A DNA stretch of 64,000 nt from Adenophora triphylla var. japonica (lineage: Eukaryota; Streptophyta; Magnoliopsida; Asterales; Campanulaceae). The stretch lies in assembly GCA_022495995.1 (NCBI GenBank), contig JAFEMH010002443.1, positions 62,001-126,000 on the forward strand. Direction: 5' to 3'. This document shows positions 1 to 10,928 of this stretch, piece by piece. Made by a program: the position numbers and the translations under genes. How positions within the stretch are numbered: the stretch's first letter is position 1; each line of letters opens with the position of its first letter. The notes below the pieces were generated by a model that saw only the letters and a program-made list of their open reading frames with translations, was not told the origin of the DNA and did not search any database.

Positions 1-25
1 TATATTATCATTATCAAATATATAC

Positions 26-3000
26 CGTAATGAAGCCCAGTCGCAGTGCTACATAATCCGTTTTTGTAACTGACCCATAGAATTGCTTGAAAAAAGAACG
101 CTGAAGCATCCAAAACCAAAGGAAAGATTCTTAAGAGAATATCTTACGTATTCTGAAATAAACAACCAAATATTCTAGGAATAAATTGATTAATTGCTAT
201 CAACAAAATTTTATGAACTTACAAGCCAGCCAACAATGGCTGAACGCTTGCCAAGACCCTGAAAACGATTCAAGATGAAAGCATGTTCATGAACATGAGT
301 GATCTTTGTTTTCAAAACTGCACAAAATGTCAACAGTTAGAAAGCATACATGAATTTTTTTTTAAGAATCAAATTCTTACCTTCTTCTGCATCAAAATTA
401 TCTTTCGCAATGGAGTCTTCCCAATGCTTCCATTGACGTATCTAAGTCACAATTAAAAACTTCAAAATTATTAAAAAAAAAAAAAGAGTTTACAAATTAG
501 AGGATATGTTTTGGATTATACATAAGTTCGTAAAGTAATCTTTCACTAACCTTTGCCCCTCCAAACACAACAGTGAGAAGGGAGAATGCGACATGAACAA
601 CAGCAAGGACAAATATAAAGATATGTAGATGATGCAAAGCTTCAACAGATAAAAGCGGGACCTTGTTCTGTGGAAATACAAAGCAAAAGATCAAGAAAAC
701 AAACAAAGCAAATTTCTTGCGTAAAATGAGACCAAAATAACCCCCCAGCTTACTAAACCCAATGTGATTGGCATTTAAAATGGCTTTAATGAACTTAATA
801 GATTACCTTCTTTCCACAATAACCCCCTCCTACTGATCCTTCAGCAAGCAAGTGCCGAAGATGAGAAGTAGTTTCTGGCTTATAATAAGAGGAATTTCCT
901 TCGGAAGAATGTGAAGGGAGCGCACAAGGAAGGAGGTGTGTCATAACTTCCTCGTGCACGCAAATCTTGACAAGTCTTGCTTGAAAAACAGTCAACAGTA
1001 GCGAAATAAACCCCAACAACATCAGCTCTGCAGCACCCAACCAACATTTTCATCATTCCATGTGCAACAATCAAAAATATTAATATGGGTTCACAAACAA
1101 CATAATTAAAGGGGTGGTAGCGAGTTTGTGAGGAAAAGGAGGTTTTCGTCGCCATGAAAGAGAGAAGGGTACATGTCTAATCTTTCCAACTAAGACACTT
1201 TAACATAGCTTCAATAATATTAATCTCTCTCCGTCCCATATAAAGAAGTTGGCAAAAAGTGATTTTCATTCATAATGTTTACAATATTTATATACAAGAA
1301 GTGATAATATTTCCTAAAGATTTAAATAATATTTCCTAAAGATATACACAATAAATTAATGATATACATAATCAAGGGAGTAAAAAATGAAAATAGACAT
1401 AATCTCCAACTGGAATGTTGCTAAGATGATGGAGAGATATCCGTGAGTGATGGAGAAATATTTGATTCCTTAACACGCCCCCGCAAGATGGACGGTCACT
1501 GGGTGAGTCCAATCTTAGAGACGAGAGAAACAAACCGAGCTCGTGAAAGTGGTTTTGTAAGAGTGTCCGCCCCTCTCGGCTCAACCCAAAACACCCATAC
1601 ACAATCCCACCGAATACCGAGCCATCATAGGGAGCCTTCAATATCTTTCTCTTACTCGCCCTGACATCCGATAATGACATCATCACTGCCATCATAGGGA
1701 TGATAGAGAGAGAGTAGAAAGATTGTTGATGATGTGGTGGGTGGCACTGCTGTCAACGAGCCAAGATGTTGGGGAAGTGGGGTGAGGGACGGAAGCAGTA
1801 TGGGCTTGGGGTTGGGTCGAGTTTGTGCGGGGTGAGCGATTGGAGAAGGAAGGAGAAGGGAAGGTCACACTAGGATAGTGGCGTTTAAATTGGCGACATT
1901 GGGATATAACGTGACCGACGTTTCGGCAATATTGGCATTTTCCTTTGAAGGGTACGGCTGAGGAGTTGCGGGCAGTAGGTGGTGGAGTGGGCAGGATGGG
2001 GTGAGTCGGCTGATGTGGGAAGGGCCGAGAGGTGGAGTGGTGGTTGGTGTGGGCGACATGGGCGGACATAGGGAAGGTCGGGGTGGTAGTGTTTTGTTTT
2101 AGAGTGAGTTCGTGGTGAATAAGCTTCTCGTGGAGGGCTTCGAAAGAGATGGGATTATCTCGGGCACGGACAGAGTCGATGATGGGCTTATAAGTTTCAT
2201 AATCGAGTCCCTTTAGGATTTTGGCGATGACATCTTCGGTGTTCATGGGTTTGCCAAGAATGGCGAGTTTGTCCGTGCATGACTTGATGGACTGCATATA
2301 CTCGGTTATGGTCAAGGATGATTTGGTAATGGAGTCTAGGTGATCCTTAAGTTGGAGAATATGGCCTCTAGAGGGGTTGGCGTAGGTGTTCTTGAGGGTG
2401 GTCCAAGCTTCGTTGGAGGTTTTGGCATGATAAACTAGTGGCGCGACGGCGGTGTCTAAGGTTCCTAAAAGGGCGCTAAGGATAAGGCGGTCTTGCCTAT
2501 TCCAAGTGGTTAGGGCCGGATTAGGGGTGTCTTTACCATCGACTTTGATGGTGGCGGTTGGGGGAAGGTGGGAGCCATCAACGAACCTAACAAATCTAGA
2601 CCAAAGAGTAACGACTCGACTTGGGAGGACCAACAAAGGTACGTGAGTGGGGTGAGTGTTTTGCACCGAGACAAGTTGACCAAGAGGATTGGTGGGTTCG
2701 ACCGAGTTTGGAATAGTGGAAGAGGATTGGTTTGCCATGGCAGAATGATGGTGCGGCGGTGGTGCCAGAAAAAGAAGGTGGTGGTTTTTTAAAAAAAAGA
2801 TCAGTGAGCTCTGATACCATAAAGAAGTTGGCAAAAAGGGATTTTCATTCATAATGTTTACAATATTTATATGACAAAAACTCATGTGAGAACATGAAAA
2901 CCCGTCTCATCCATGAGACGGGTCGGATCCTGACCCATCACCCGCCCAACAAAGCCAACCCACGCCTCCGCCCAAGCTTTTTGCATATGGGCGGTCACCC

Positions 3001-4827
3001 AAGCTGGAATGGGCGGTCGCCCAAGCTGGAATCAGCCCACATTTTGCCTTGGCCCAATCCTTCAGCCAACATAAAGTAATAGTTTGTATACATTAAAGTA
3101 ATAGTTTGTATACATTAAAGTAATACATATATACAGAAAAGTAATAATGTTTTTTTCTATGTTTTCTTCGTTTGGCAAAAGTAATACTTAAAGTAATAGT
3201 TTGTATACATTAAAGTAATACATATATACAGAAAAGTAATAATGTTTTTTCCTATGTTTTCTTCGTTTGGCAAAAGTAATACTTATTATAGAAATACTCC
3301 CTCCGTCCCACTTCACTTGGCACTAATTTCTATTTTGGGTCGTCCCACTTCACTTGGCACTGCCCAAAATGGAAAAGAATATTCACTATTCCCTCCACTC
3401 ATTCTCTCTCATACTTCACTTTTACACTCACAACATTCTCTCTCCTAACTATTCCTCCCACTCATTCTCTCTCCTATTTAATTCTTCATACTCACAACAT
3501 TTTCTTTCACTTTTTCTCTCACTTACTTTTCCTTAATCCCCGTGCCCAGAAATTTGGTGCCAAGTGAACCGGGACGGAGGGAGTATGTTACAATTTCATC
3601 TATCAAAGTGTTACATTTACTTGTATAAACTATTACATTCATATACATAAGTTATTACATTTCAAAAATAATACATATAGTTTGTATTACATTTGAAAAA
3701 AATGGGTAAAAACGAGCTTTTATTTTTTTAAAACAGGTATTACGTTTACTTATGACCAATGTTACTTTATATGTATACAGTCATTAAATTAAGAGATGGT
3801 AACTATTACTTTTGCTCTGAAAAAAAATAATATATAAAAAAAAAAAAAAATTGGCCTATAAAAGGCTGCCACGTGGCGGGTCATGCCCCATGGGTCATGG
3901 GTCGACCCGTCTCATACATGAGACGGATCCCATGTTCTCACAGGAGACCGCCTCTATTTATATACAGGAAGTGATAATATTTCCTAAAGATTTAAATAAT
4001 ATTTCCTAAAGATATACACAATAAATTAATGATATACATAATCAAGGGAATAAAGAATGAAGATAGACATAATCTCCGACTGGAATGTTGCTAAGATGAT
4101 GGAGAGATATCCGTGAGTGATGGAGAGATATTTGATTCCTTAACACCATATTAGTGCCATTTTTGACTCGTTTTATATGGAAATTTGGAATGTGTTTTAC
4201 TTGATTGTATATCGCTTGTACTACAGTAAAATTAACCTAAGATTAGAAGCGAGACATTTATTTTGGGGCGGATTAAAAAGGAAAGTGCGACACTTATTAT
4301 TATGGGACGGAGCAGACTACTAAACTCATTTAAGCGACCTCTACAATCAATGAAACCATAAATCTGAAAAGAAAATGAAAAGGTTTACATGGTTCCCATA
4401 CAAAAATCAACAGTTGCAGATAATAAAAGAAAAAATCCAGTTATTAAATCTATATTATCATAAATAGCAACCAGGGACTACACACAAACACAAAGAGTGC
4501 ACCTTCTTTAACTTTCTGCAGAGCTTCAAAGAGAGGCTTCTGATTTTTCCTCTTCAAATACTGCACTCAATATCAAAACAAAATCCAAAAAGGTATTAAA
4601 AAAATCAACCTTTACAAAGAAATTCAAACAAAAATACAAAAAATGTATCTATTATTCACAAACAAAAACAGAGAGAGAGAGAGAGAGGAAATGGGTACCT
4701 TGCCGGAATAGTGAAGAAAACGTTCAACTAGTAGAGAGATGCCGACGATGACCGTACAAACGGCGGCGATAACCCATGTGGGTGTGTACTCCAATGTCAC
4801 ACCTTCTCCTCCCCCACCACCCGCCAT
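26..4827 (-). CDS. MLO: MLO-family seven-transmembrane protein, 5' part (7 exons, runs off left edge)
   Basis: Minus-strand exons, each bounded by AG and GT and phase-consistent: 4827-4699, 4560-4503, 1027-807, 667-551, 441-381, 317-223, 100-26, giving 252 codons with no stop. The product begins MAGGGGGEGV, then a first membrane segment (TPTWVIAAVCTVIV), a conserved loop (KNQKPLFEALQKVKEELMLL), a cysteine-bearing extracellular loop (HLLPC, GGGYCGKK), a VPLLSVEALHHLHIFIFVLA segment and RQWKHWEDSIAK, all typical of the N-terminal half of MLO proteins. MLO proteins are plasma-membrane or endomembrane proteins with a calmodulin-binding tail (outside the window). Some members are powdery mildew susceptibility factors, others act in root thigmomorphogenesis or pollen tubes. 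The N-terminus looks most like the MLO1/13/15 type, from memory. Intron 2 (4502-1028, about 3.5 kb) is inflated by nested transposons; all splice sites look intact, so the gene may be functional. Confidence 0.9.
1692..2738 (-). CDS. Copia gag polyprotein remnant (UBN2-type capsid, zinc knuckle, start of protease)
   Basis: ORF chosen from the ATG at 2738 (MANQSSS), the first one after the PBS; the open frame extends upstream to 2885 but into the LTR. The product has a capsid-like region (LTTWNRQDRLILSALLGTL, EAWTTLKNTYA), typical of UBN2/retrotran_gag domains, then a proline-rich linker, a CCHC zinc knuckle (CQYCRNVGHVISQC) and a protease active-site-like LVDSSATHHI. Active proteases usually have D-[ST]-G-A, so the second S is a substitution. 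The ORF ends shortly after, where the rest of pol is deleted. It packages retrotransposon RNA in active relatives. Probably relic or non-autonomous here. Confidence 0.85.
   Translation of the reverse strand: MANQSSSTIPNSVEPTNPLGQLVSVQNTHPTHVPLLVLPSRVVTLWSRFVRFVDGSHLPPTATIKVDGKDTPNPALTTWNRQDRLILSALLGTLDTAVAPLVYHAKTSNEAWTTLKNTYANPSRGHILQLKDHLDSITKSSLTITEYMQSIKSCTDKLAILGKPMNTEDVIAKILKGLDYETYKPIIDSVRARDNPISFEALHEKLIHHELTLKQNTTTPTFPMSAHVAHTNHHSTSRPFPHQPTHPILPTPPPTARNSSAVPFKGKCQYCRNVGHVISQCRQFKRHYPSVTFPSPSFSNRSPRTNSTQPQAHTASVPHPTSPTSWLVDSSATHHIINNLSTLSLSSL
2873..3954. mobile_element. Non-autonomous Mutator-like element (MULE MITE) inside the Copia 5' LTR
   Basis: 1,082-bp insertion flanked by a perfect 9-bp duplication TATTTATAT (2864-2872 and 3955-3963), the hallmark of Mutator-type transposition. 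The termini are imperfect inverted repeats sharing GTGAGAACATG and, just inside, CCGTCTCAT..ATGAGACGG, itself palindromic. There is no transposase. The interior has GGCGGTCGCCCAAGCTGGAAT duplications near 2990-3030 and short tandem repeats built on AAAGTAATAGTTTGTATACATT (3076-3290). It carries a younger Stowaway MITE. The same terminus recurs at 6596. Confidence 0.88.
3297..3583. mobile_element. Stowaway MITE inside the MULE MITE
   Basis: 287 bp with termini CTCCCTCCGTCCCACTTCAC / AAGTGAACCGGGACGGAGGGAG and TA target duplications at 3295-3296 and 3584-3585. It carries the internal ACTCATTCTCTCTCCTA motifs shared by most MITEs of this window. It is the youngest layer of the nest. Confidence 0.92.
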
Positions 4828-5359
4828 TGTTATTCCTCCCCCGAATCGAACACTTCAAAAAGACTTTCTCTTTCTCTCTCTAGAAATAAAAATCCATTGT
4901 TATCCGAACTGGGTTTCTTGTATAATCAATGAAGATGATTCTTTTAATCAGAAAAAAATAATAAATCAATCGATAGATTTGGCAGAGTTCATAGAACAGA
5001 AGAGCATAACCAAGTGCATAGAAGATAGGAAGACAATGGAGACTTAATTTCATAGTATAAATAGAGAGGAAAATTTTCTTACATGGACAGATTGAGAAGA
5101 AAATGGGGGAATTTTCCTAAGACTCGGATCATACAACGTTAGTCTAGCAGAGACCAACATTTGTCGTGTGTTTTGTTCTTGTGTTTTTCTTCATTTTTTC
5201 AATGTTAGAAAAATTGCAATGACCTTCCTTGTGGTTTGTCTTGATGCCAGTTTCTTCCTCTAAGATATGTTTTGTCTCAATTGGTCTATAAAAGTAGAGA
5301 TTGAACCACTTCTACTAAAATTTGTTGCAGCACTCATGTGACTAATGGAGATAGTTATA
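4828..5359 (-). promoter_or_regulatory. MLO 5'UTR and upstream region
   Basis: Sequence directly upstream of the MLO start. It holds a pyrimidine/purine-rich 5'UTR-like stretch (CTCTCTCTAG type on the plus strand near 4870) and no ORF of note. A TATAAATAGAG string at 5055-5065 lies on the plus strand, the wrong orientation for MLO. It ends where a Stowaway MITE starts. The promoter assignment rests on position only. Confidence 0.4.
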
Positions 5360-5361
5360 TA

Positions 5362-5624
5362 CTCCCTCCGTCCCGCCGAACTTAGGAATTTTTTAAATGG
5401 AACGGGAATTAAGGAAATAGTAAATGTTGTGAGTGTAATAGTAAAATAGGAGAGAGAATGAGTAGAGGGAATAGTAAATTATAATGGTATTGTGAGTATT
5501 AAAATAATGTAGGAGAGAGAATGAGTGGAGGGAATAGTGATAAAAACTTTCTATTTTGGGAATTCTTAAGATTGGTGGAACGCCCAAATTGAAAAGTTTT
5601 CTTAAGATCGACGGGACGGAGGGA

Positions 5625-5625
<1 letters not shown>
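5362..5625. mobile_element. Stowaway MITE
   Basis: 264 bp, CTCCCTCCGTCCCGCCGAAC ... GACGGGACGGAGGGAG, TA duplications on both sides. It abuts a long AT microsatellite. Confidence 0.9.

Positions 5626-5675
<50 letters not shown>
5626..5675. repeat. (AT)n microsatellite between two MITEs
   Basis: About 50 bp of pure AT dinucleotides filling exactly the gap between two Stowaway copies. It probably expanded from their TA target sites. Confidence 0.95.
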
Positions 5676-5676
<1 letters not shown>

Positions 5677-5947
5677 TCCCTCCGTCCCGTAATACTTGAT
5701 TCTTTCGTCTGCACTAAATTAAGGAAAAAGTAAAAAGGTTGATGTGTTGTGAGTGTAGATAGTTAAGTAGGAGAGAGAATGAGTGGAGAGAATAGTAAAT
5801 TATAATGGTGTTGTGAGTATTAAAATAATGTAGGAGAGAGAATGAGTGGAGGGAATAGTAAAGATTCTTTGCCATTTTAGGAAGTGTGACTTATCAGTGG
5901 GATGCCCAAAATAGAAATGTGTGTCAAGTATTGTGGGACGGAGGGAG
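5676..5947. mobile_element. Stowaway MITE
   Basis: 272 bp, CTCCCTCCGTCCCGTAATAC ... GTATTGTGGGACGGAGGGAG, TA duplications, same orientation and sub-family as the copy at 5362-5625. Confidence 0.9.
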
Positions 5948-6595
5948 TATATATATATATATATAGGGTTTTGTTAGGATATCCACCATAGGATAGGAGT
6001 ATCCTAATAAGTGATCCATTATTTTTAGGACAATATTTCCATTTAAAGCTTTGACAATTTCCATTTAAAGCTTTGACAATTTCTAATAAACACCAAAAAT
6101 GGCAAAACGCAATTTGAGATGGAATGGAGAGAGTATACTTTTTTTCCTCGAATCTAAATAATGACTTTTGGTCCACATCACGATTGATAGTTGAATTGTT
6201 ACGGTGGTCTCAGACTCAGACTCTCAGGTCCATAAATATAGTTTAACTAAATCATTAATGGGAACGACCTCAGTTGGGCTGCAAAGCTTGAAAATGTAAG
6301 GCCAAACTGATACTTAAGTTATCCTGTATTTCAAATGTCCTCACTTAATTTATTTATTGTGCAATGTTCTTGTTGTTAGAACATTGATTGCAAAATATGT
6401 ATACTTGATAATTATAAATAAATATTTAGATGTATATATAAATTATAAATATAATATTATAATATAAGTGTAAAAAATTAATTAATGTTTAAAATTTCTG
6501 ATGTGTAAGCTGTCATTTAATGATGAGTAGAATGGTAACTTCACACTAATTCATGTGAAATGATGTATTCCCTAAATAAAGTGCCTTTTAATCTC
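5948..6595. other. Intergenic, AT-rich, no gene seen
   Basis: Contains a short AT run, a tandem pair of TTTCCATTTAAAGCTTTGAC (6045-6083) and a palindromic-looking stretch AGGATATCCACCATAGGATAGGAGTATCC at 5975-6004. No ORF or known domain is visible. Confidence 0.6.
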
Positions 6596-6780
6596 GAGTT
6601 GGTCTCCCGTGAGAACAGCTATATCCGTCTCATGGATGAGACGGGTCGGAATGACCCGAAGTCCGGACACATCTCGTGTGAGTTCACACGAGACAATTCT
6701 CGTGTGAATTTACACGAGACACATCTCGTGTGAACTCACACGAGACACATCTCGTGTGAACTCACACGAGATGTCTAGGT
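6596..6780 (+). mobile_element. MULE-family terminus followed by a palindrome cluster
   Basis: GGTCTCCCGTGAGAAC...CCGTCTCATGGATGAGACGGGTC (6601-6647) matches the right terminus (reverse complement) of the MULE MITE at 2873-3954. I could not find the partner terminus or a 9-bp duplication. Directly inside the terminus sits a cluster of CTCGTG palindromes (6673-6770). Confidence 0.65.
6673..6770. repeat. 26-bp palindromic unit cluster A (4 units)
   Basis: Four 20-bp palindromes (two of them CTCGTGTGAACTCACACGAG; variants GAGTTC and GAATTT in the centre) separated by exactly 6 bp (ACAATT, ACACAT, ACACAT), so the period is 26 bp. Same unit as in the clusters at 51.3-64 kb. Confidence 0.95.
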
Positions 6781-8120
6781 ATAAGAGTAACTTTTTTTTT
6801 TTTACAATTTTTCACATATTCTTAAATAGTCATACAAATTGTCTCATATGTTGTTAACCAATCTACTCATATGTTTAGGTATAATACTATTACTCTTTTA
6901 CCTAATATATAAGTGTATTTTTTAATAATTTTTCACATTTTCTAAAAAAATCATAAAAAATCGTATATTTTTTAACCAATACACTCATATACTTCGGTAT
7001 AAGTCTATAATTACTCTTATAACTAAGGTATAAGAGTAATTTTCTTTAAATACCGAATAAATAGCAGTAAAACTATGAGTTTCCACAAAACCTATATACC
7101 ATGTTGTCCCTATACTATACAAGGGTTATCTGCAGTCTTCATAAATAAGCTTAACTAAGTACATAGAATAAATGACATTTTTGATAATTACAATATAGTT
7201 TAATATTGCACAACAATGGAAAATTGAAGTATAATTTTGAGGTATATTACACAAATTGAGACAAAAAGAAAAAATAAATAAATAAAATAGAGCTTTGGGA
7301 AAGAAGCAGACAACCAGAGAGAAATCAATAAGCTATCACTTGGGTTTGTCCATGATTGACCTCTGCTATGCACAATCTGCAGTAATCTTGTTGCTTCTGT
7401 GATGAATAGGAGCAGGGCCGACTAATGGCATGTGCAAGAAGAGCCATTGCACAGGGCCCCATATTTTGAAGGGCCCATTTTCAAAAAAAAAAAAAAAATA
7501 GCTTTCTTTTTTTGAGTTCAATTAGATAAAAATTCAATATTTTGTCTCAATTCCAAAATGAATGATAAAAAAAATCAGAATAAATTTGAAAAAAATGGAT
7601 ATTTAATTTGGGACAGGGGTATTAGGTTATGTATAAAAAATTTATGTACAAGCATTTTATTTAGGCTAGCCTTCTATTTTATGTGTTTATTTAGACAAAA
7701 TATAATTTATAGATCTTCCACTCCAACTAGGCAATAAATAATCTTTGATAGTTCTTTCACAACAAAACAAAACAAAAGCTAAAAAAGCTAAATTTTCTCT
7801 GATGTCTGTCTGCTAATCTTTTTTGCCGCAAATCATATATCTAATAAAAATGTTAGATGGGCGATACTTAGATAAAAGTTTGATAAATTTTTAGAGATTT
7901 TAGTACTTCAAATGTTAGAAAATAAGTTTTATATTATTATTATATAACATAAACTATTTTTTATTTTTAATAAATATTTTTAAGGGCCTAAGGAGAGAGA
8001 AAGTGGATCTGGTGCAAGGAGCTTGCTGAAGAAGATGAGAGGGGGTGATGTCTTATAGAATGGAGAGAAGGAAGAGTCGGAGGTCACCGAAGGAAGGTGC
8101 TGGTTGTCGACGGATGTATA
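6781..8120. other. Intergenic, AT-rich, no gene seen
   Basis: Low-complexity AT-rich DNA with diverged internal repeats (TAAGAGTAACTTT near 6782 and 7029; TTTTTCACATATTC near 6808 and TTTTTCACATTTTC near 6929). GGGCCCCATATTTTGAAGGGCCC at 7455-7477 is a near-palindrome followed by an A run, possibly a retroelement tail. No supported coding region. Confidence 0.5.
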
Positions 8121-8123
8121 AGA

Positions 8124-8125
<2 letters not shown>

Positions 8126-8204
<79 letters not shown>
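8126..8204. repeat. Compound (GA)n(GT)n microsatellite
   Basis: About 25 GA dinucleotides running straight into about 14 GT dinucleotides. It creates long spurious open frames on both strands. Confidence 0.98.
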
Positions 8205-8660
8205 ACTGTTGCGTGAATGATGGAAGGTTAGGGTTTTGTCGAACGGGGTGGGGCATTTTGGGTATTTACAAAATATATTTGATCGGGTCAAAAGGGCTTT
8301 GGATTTATATGAAATTTTGATCTGGGCTAAAGGTTGTATGTGGATTTTTGGAAATGTCATGAATTTTTATAGAGAATTGTTTGAGTTGAGGGGGACATAC
8401 GGAATTAAACCTAAAATAAATGTTAATTTTCTTTAAAATTTTATCCCTAAATTAATTTTACCAAAAAAAAGTTATATTTCATTTATACTTTTGAAATTTA
8501 AAGTATAGAAAGTGAATATCAAGAATATTTATTAATACTCCCTCACTTATACTACAAAGTAGACATATACTATTTGCACGAGAATTAAAAAAATATGTTA
8601 GGAAAATAGGTGTTTTGAGTATGAAAAATGAGGTAGGTGAGAGAAAGTGGGGTGGGGAAT

Positions 8661-10928
8661 TGTTAGGTTTAGATGTTTTTGAATTAATGATGTTGATTTG
8701 AAGAAAAAGTCCAATAACGAGTCAAAGATTGGTTTGAGTCCATGATGGAAAAGGAGAAGAATTGAAGCCGGTTTTGGCAGCTTGTTTCCTTTTAAGTGGA
8801 TTGGCTTGTTCCTCAAGATTTTGGATTCCTTCTAGGGTTAGGAAAAAGTTGTATAAATGATCTCTTTCTCCTTATAGTTGGTTTTTTTTTTTGCTAGCGC
8901 AATAGGAACAATGAATCAAGCAACCAAGTTAGTGGTTTGTTTGTGTTACATAAATTTTCTAGTTTATCTGTATAAGTTCAATCTGTCTCATTCATTTTTC
9001 TAGATTAGGGTACAAGTTTGATTTTTGTGTTTGTGATCAAGCAGATGTGTACATGATCTAGATTTGTATTCTTTGATTCTCTCGTATATGTAGCCAAATT
9101 GGTGAACCACGTAAATACTTGTGTTCGTGTGTATATATTGTGTTTGACCATCTTATCAATTTCATGTACTAACAATCTAGCAAAAGAGCTTTCTGGTTGA
9201 ACAACGTCTGGGGATATTATACTGCGAGAGAGAAGATGGATTTAGACATGTAACCAACGATCGACAAGTTTAATGGGAGGACAGTTTAGTTTGTGGCAGA
9301 TCAACATGAAGGCTTTGTTGAAAAACAAAGACATGTAGACTCCAGTGACTACTACATTCAGGGTTAGAAGGGTGATCTAGAGGGCAAGTTAGTTTCCCTT
9401 CCCACATCTGAAATCTCAGAGAAGAAAGAGAAAGAAACAACAGACATAATCCCTTTGGAAGAGAAGTCTCATATGTGTTTGCATAAGGAATGCTTTGCAA
9501 CGTACGAGCAAGTAGATGGTGGCGATATTTATATGGCTAATGGTTCTGTCTGAATGGCAGTTGGCATGGGTTCCATAAGGGGTGGGAACTTCCGTTGATA
9601 AGTTTTGTACGTTGAACAAGGTTAGCCATGTTCATAAAGAAACAAAGAATCTGATATCGCTTAGTCGGCTAGATAAGATGAGATATAGTTTCAAAGGTGA
9701 AGATGGAGTAGTAGATGTATGCAAGAGTTCGTACGTAGTTATGAAAGGGATAAAATGAGGTTCCTTTTACATCCTACAAGGTTCTACATTTTCTGGCTTG
9801 AATTTTGAGTGTCGTACTATAAAGGGTATTGTGAAGACACATCTGAAGGAAGCAATGTGCGAATTCTTATAGGGTGATTGGCAAATGGGTATAGCAGCGA
9901 TTTACTCTTGGTATAGTTGAATTGGGCAAGCCACAGTCAATGAATCGACACACGCAATCTAAATTTTTTGAGAATAAAGCGAGAATGACTCGAGTATTCG
10001 ATGATAGAGCAGCACTAGCACATTTCAGAAGTGAAGAGGGAGTCAAAAGAGTAATTAACCATGTTAGAGATTTTGCGGGCTATTGTCACTTTATTGGTTT
10101 TGGTTGGCAAGATTCAATACAGACTGGATTTGTCTAATTTCCAGTTGAGGAAATTCTGAGTGTTACTGCATTGGCACGCCTGTGTGCTCGGCTAAGCACA
10201 TCTGGGTGTACATGGGATATATTTAGGTGTCTGGAAGACATATTTGTTTGTGCAATTTTGGGTGTCTAGTGAGATACAAATTTGGTTGTTTGGATGACAA
10301 GTTTAATGTTCGGCGTAACACATCTGAGGCAAGAGAGAGGGAGAAGTTTGTTATGATTATTGGTTTGGGAGATTCAAGGTAAAGGTGGATATTTATTAGG
10401 ATTAGATGTATTTAAATTAATGAAGTCTATTTGAGGAAGAAGTCCAAGAACGTGTCAATTGGTTTGAGTCCAAGACGGAAAATAAGAAGAATTGAAGTCG
10501 ATTTTGGCAACTTGTTTCCTCAAGTGGATTGGCTTATTCACCAAGGTTTTGGATCCCTTACAGGGTTAGAAAAAGGCAATATAAATACTTTCCTTCTCCC
10601 TATATTTGTTTTTTTGTGCTAGTGTAATATAATCAATAATTCTAGCAATCAAGTTAGTGATTTATTTGGGTTCATAGATTTTTAGCTTGCCTGTAGCAGC
10701 AGCTCAATCTGTATCATCCGTTTCTCTAGATTGGGTACAGGTTTGATATTTGTGCTTGTGATCAATCGGTTGTGTACATGATCTAAATCTGTATTATGTG
10801 ATTCTCCATATTAATAATAGCGTTCTCTCTTTACTCGTGCACGTAGCCAAGTTGGTGAATCACGTAAATACTTGTTTTCGTGTGTGTGTTATGTGATTGA
10901 CCATATTCTCAACTGCCTGTTCTTACAT
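8661..10928 (+). mobile_element. Decayed Copia retrotransposon with two diverged LTRs
   Basis: The 5' LTR, about 8661-9174, and 3' LTR, about 10394-10928, align along their length (TTTGAGTCCA.GA.GGAAAA, AGTGGATTGGCTT, GTGTACATGATCTA, CACGTAAATACTTGT) but are visibly diverged, so the insertion is old. The internal 1.2 kb keeps gag (FNGR.., IINMKALLK-like at about 9270-9320) and a protease/pre-integrase stretch (CFATYEQVDGGDIYMANGSV, then MKG..GSFYILQGST near 9760). It is full of stops. Integrase to RNase H is missing. AAGGTGGATATTTATTAGG before the 3' LTR is a decayed polypurine tract. Confidence 0.8.
9265..9830 (+). pseudogene. Copia gag / gag-pre-integrase remnant
   Basis: Translated pieces in shifting frames resemble Copia gag (KFNGR..LWQINMKALLK) and the region before integrase (KECFATYEQVDGGDIYMANG; ISL..LDK..YSFKGEDGVVDVCK..YVVMKG; FYILQGST). 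Frameshifts and stops interrupt it and no complete domain survives. Confidence 0.6.

Larger units (their letters stand above)
1241..4145 (-). mobile_element. Internally deleted Copia LTR retrotransposon in MLO intron 2
   Basis: The element is on the minus strand. The 3' LTR is 1241-1475 (235 bp, TGTTAAGG...CTTCTTTA); the 5' LTR is 2820-4145, interrupted by a 1,082-bp insertion. The 5-bp target duplication CCATA is at 1236-1240 and 4146-4150. The PBS TGGTATCAGAGC (2819-2808) directly follows the 5' LTR and matches plant initiator tRNA-Met. A purine tract reading TTGCGGGGGCG (about 1486-1476) directly precedes the 3' LTR. The internal part is only about 1.3 kb: gag plus the start of protease, then a jump to the polypurine tract. 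Integrase, reverse transcriptase and RNase H are absent, so it could move only in trans. Confidence 0.92.
1225..4313. mobile_element. Stowaway-like MITE split by a Copia insertion
   Basis: The left terminus CTCTCTCCGTCCCATA (1225-1240) and the right terminus ending TATTATGGGACGGAG (about 4299-4313) are inverted and match the Stowaway/Tc1-mariner MITE ends seen elsewhere here. The two halves join perfectly if the Copia at 1241-4145 and one copy of its CCATA target duplication are removed. This is the oldest layer of a four-layer nest in MLO intron 2. Confidence 0.7.

Noticed and set aside
3076..3290. Array of plant regulatory sites (AAAGTAAT repeats)
   Set aside because: These are simple tandem duplications inside a MITE core with no independent support for a regulatory role.
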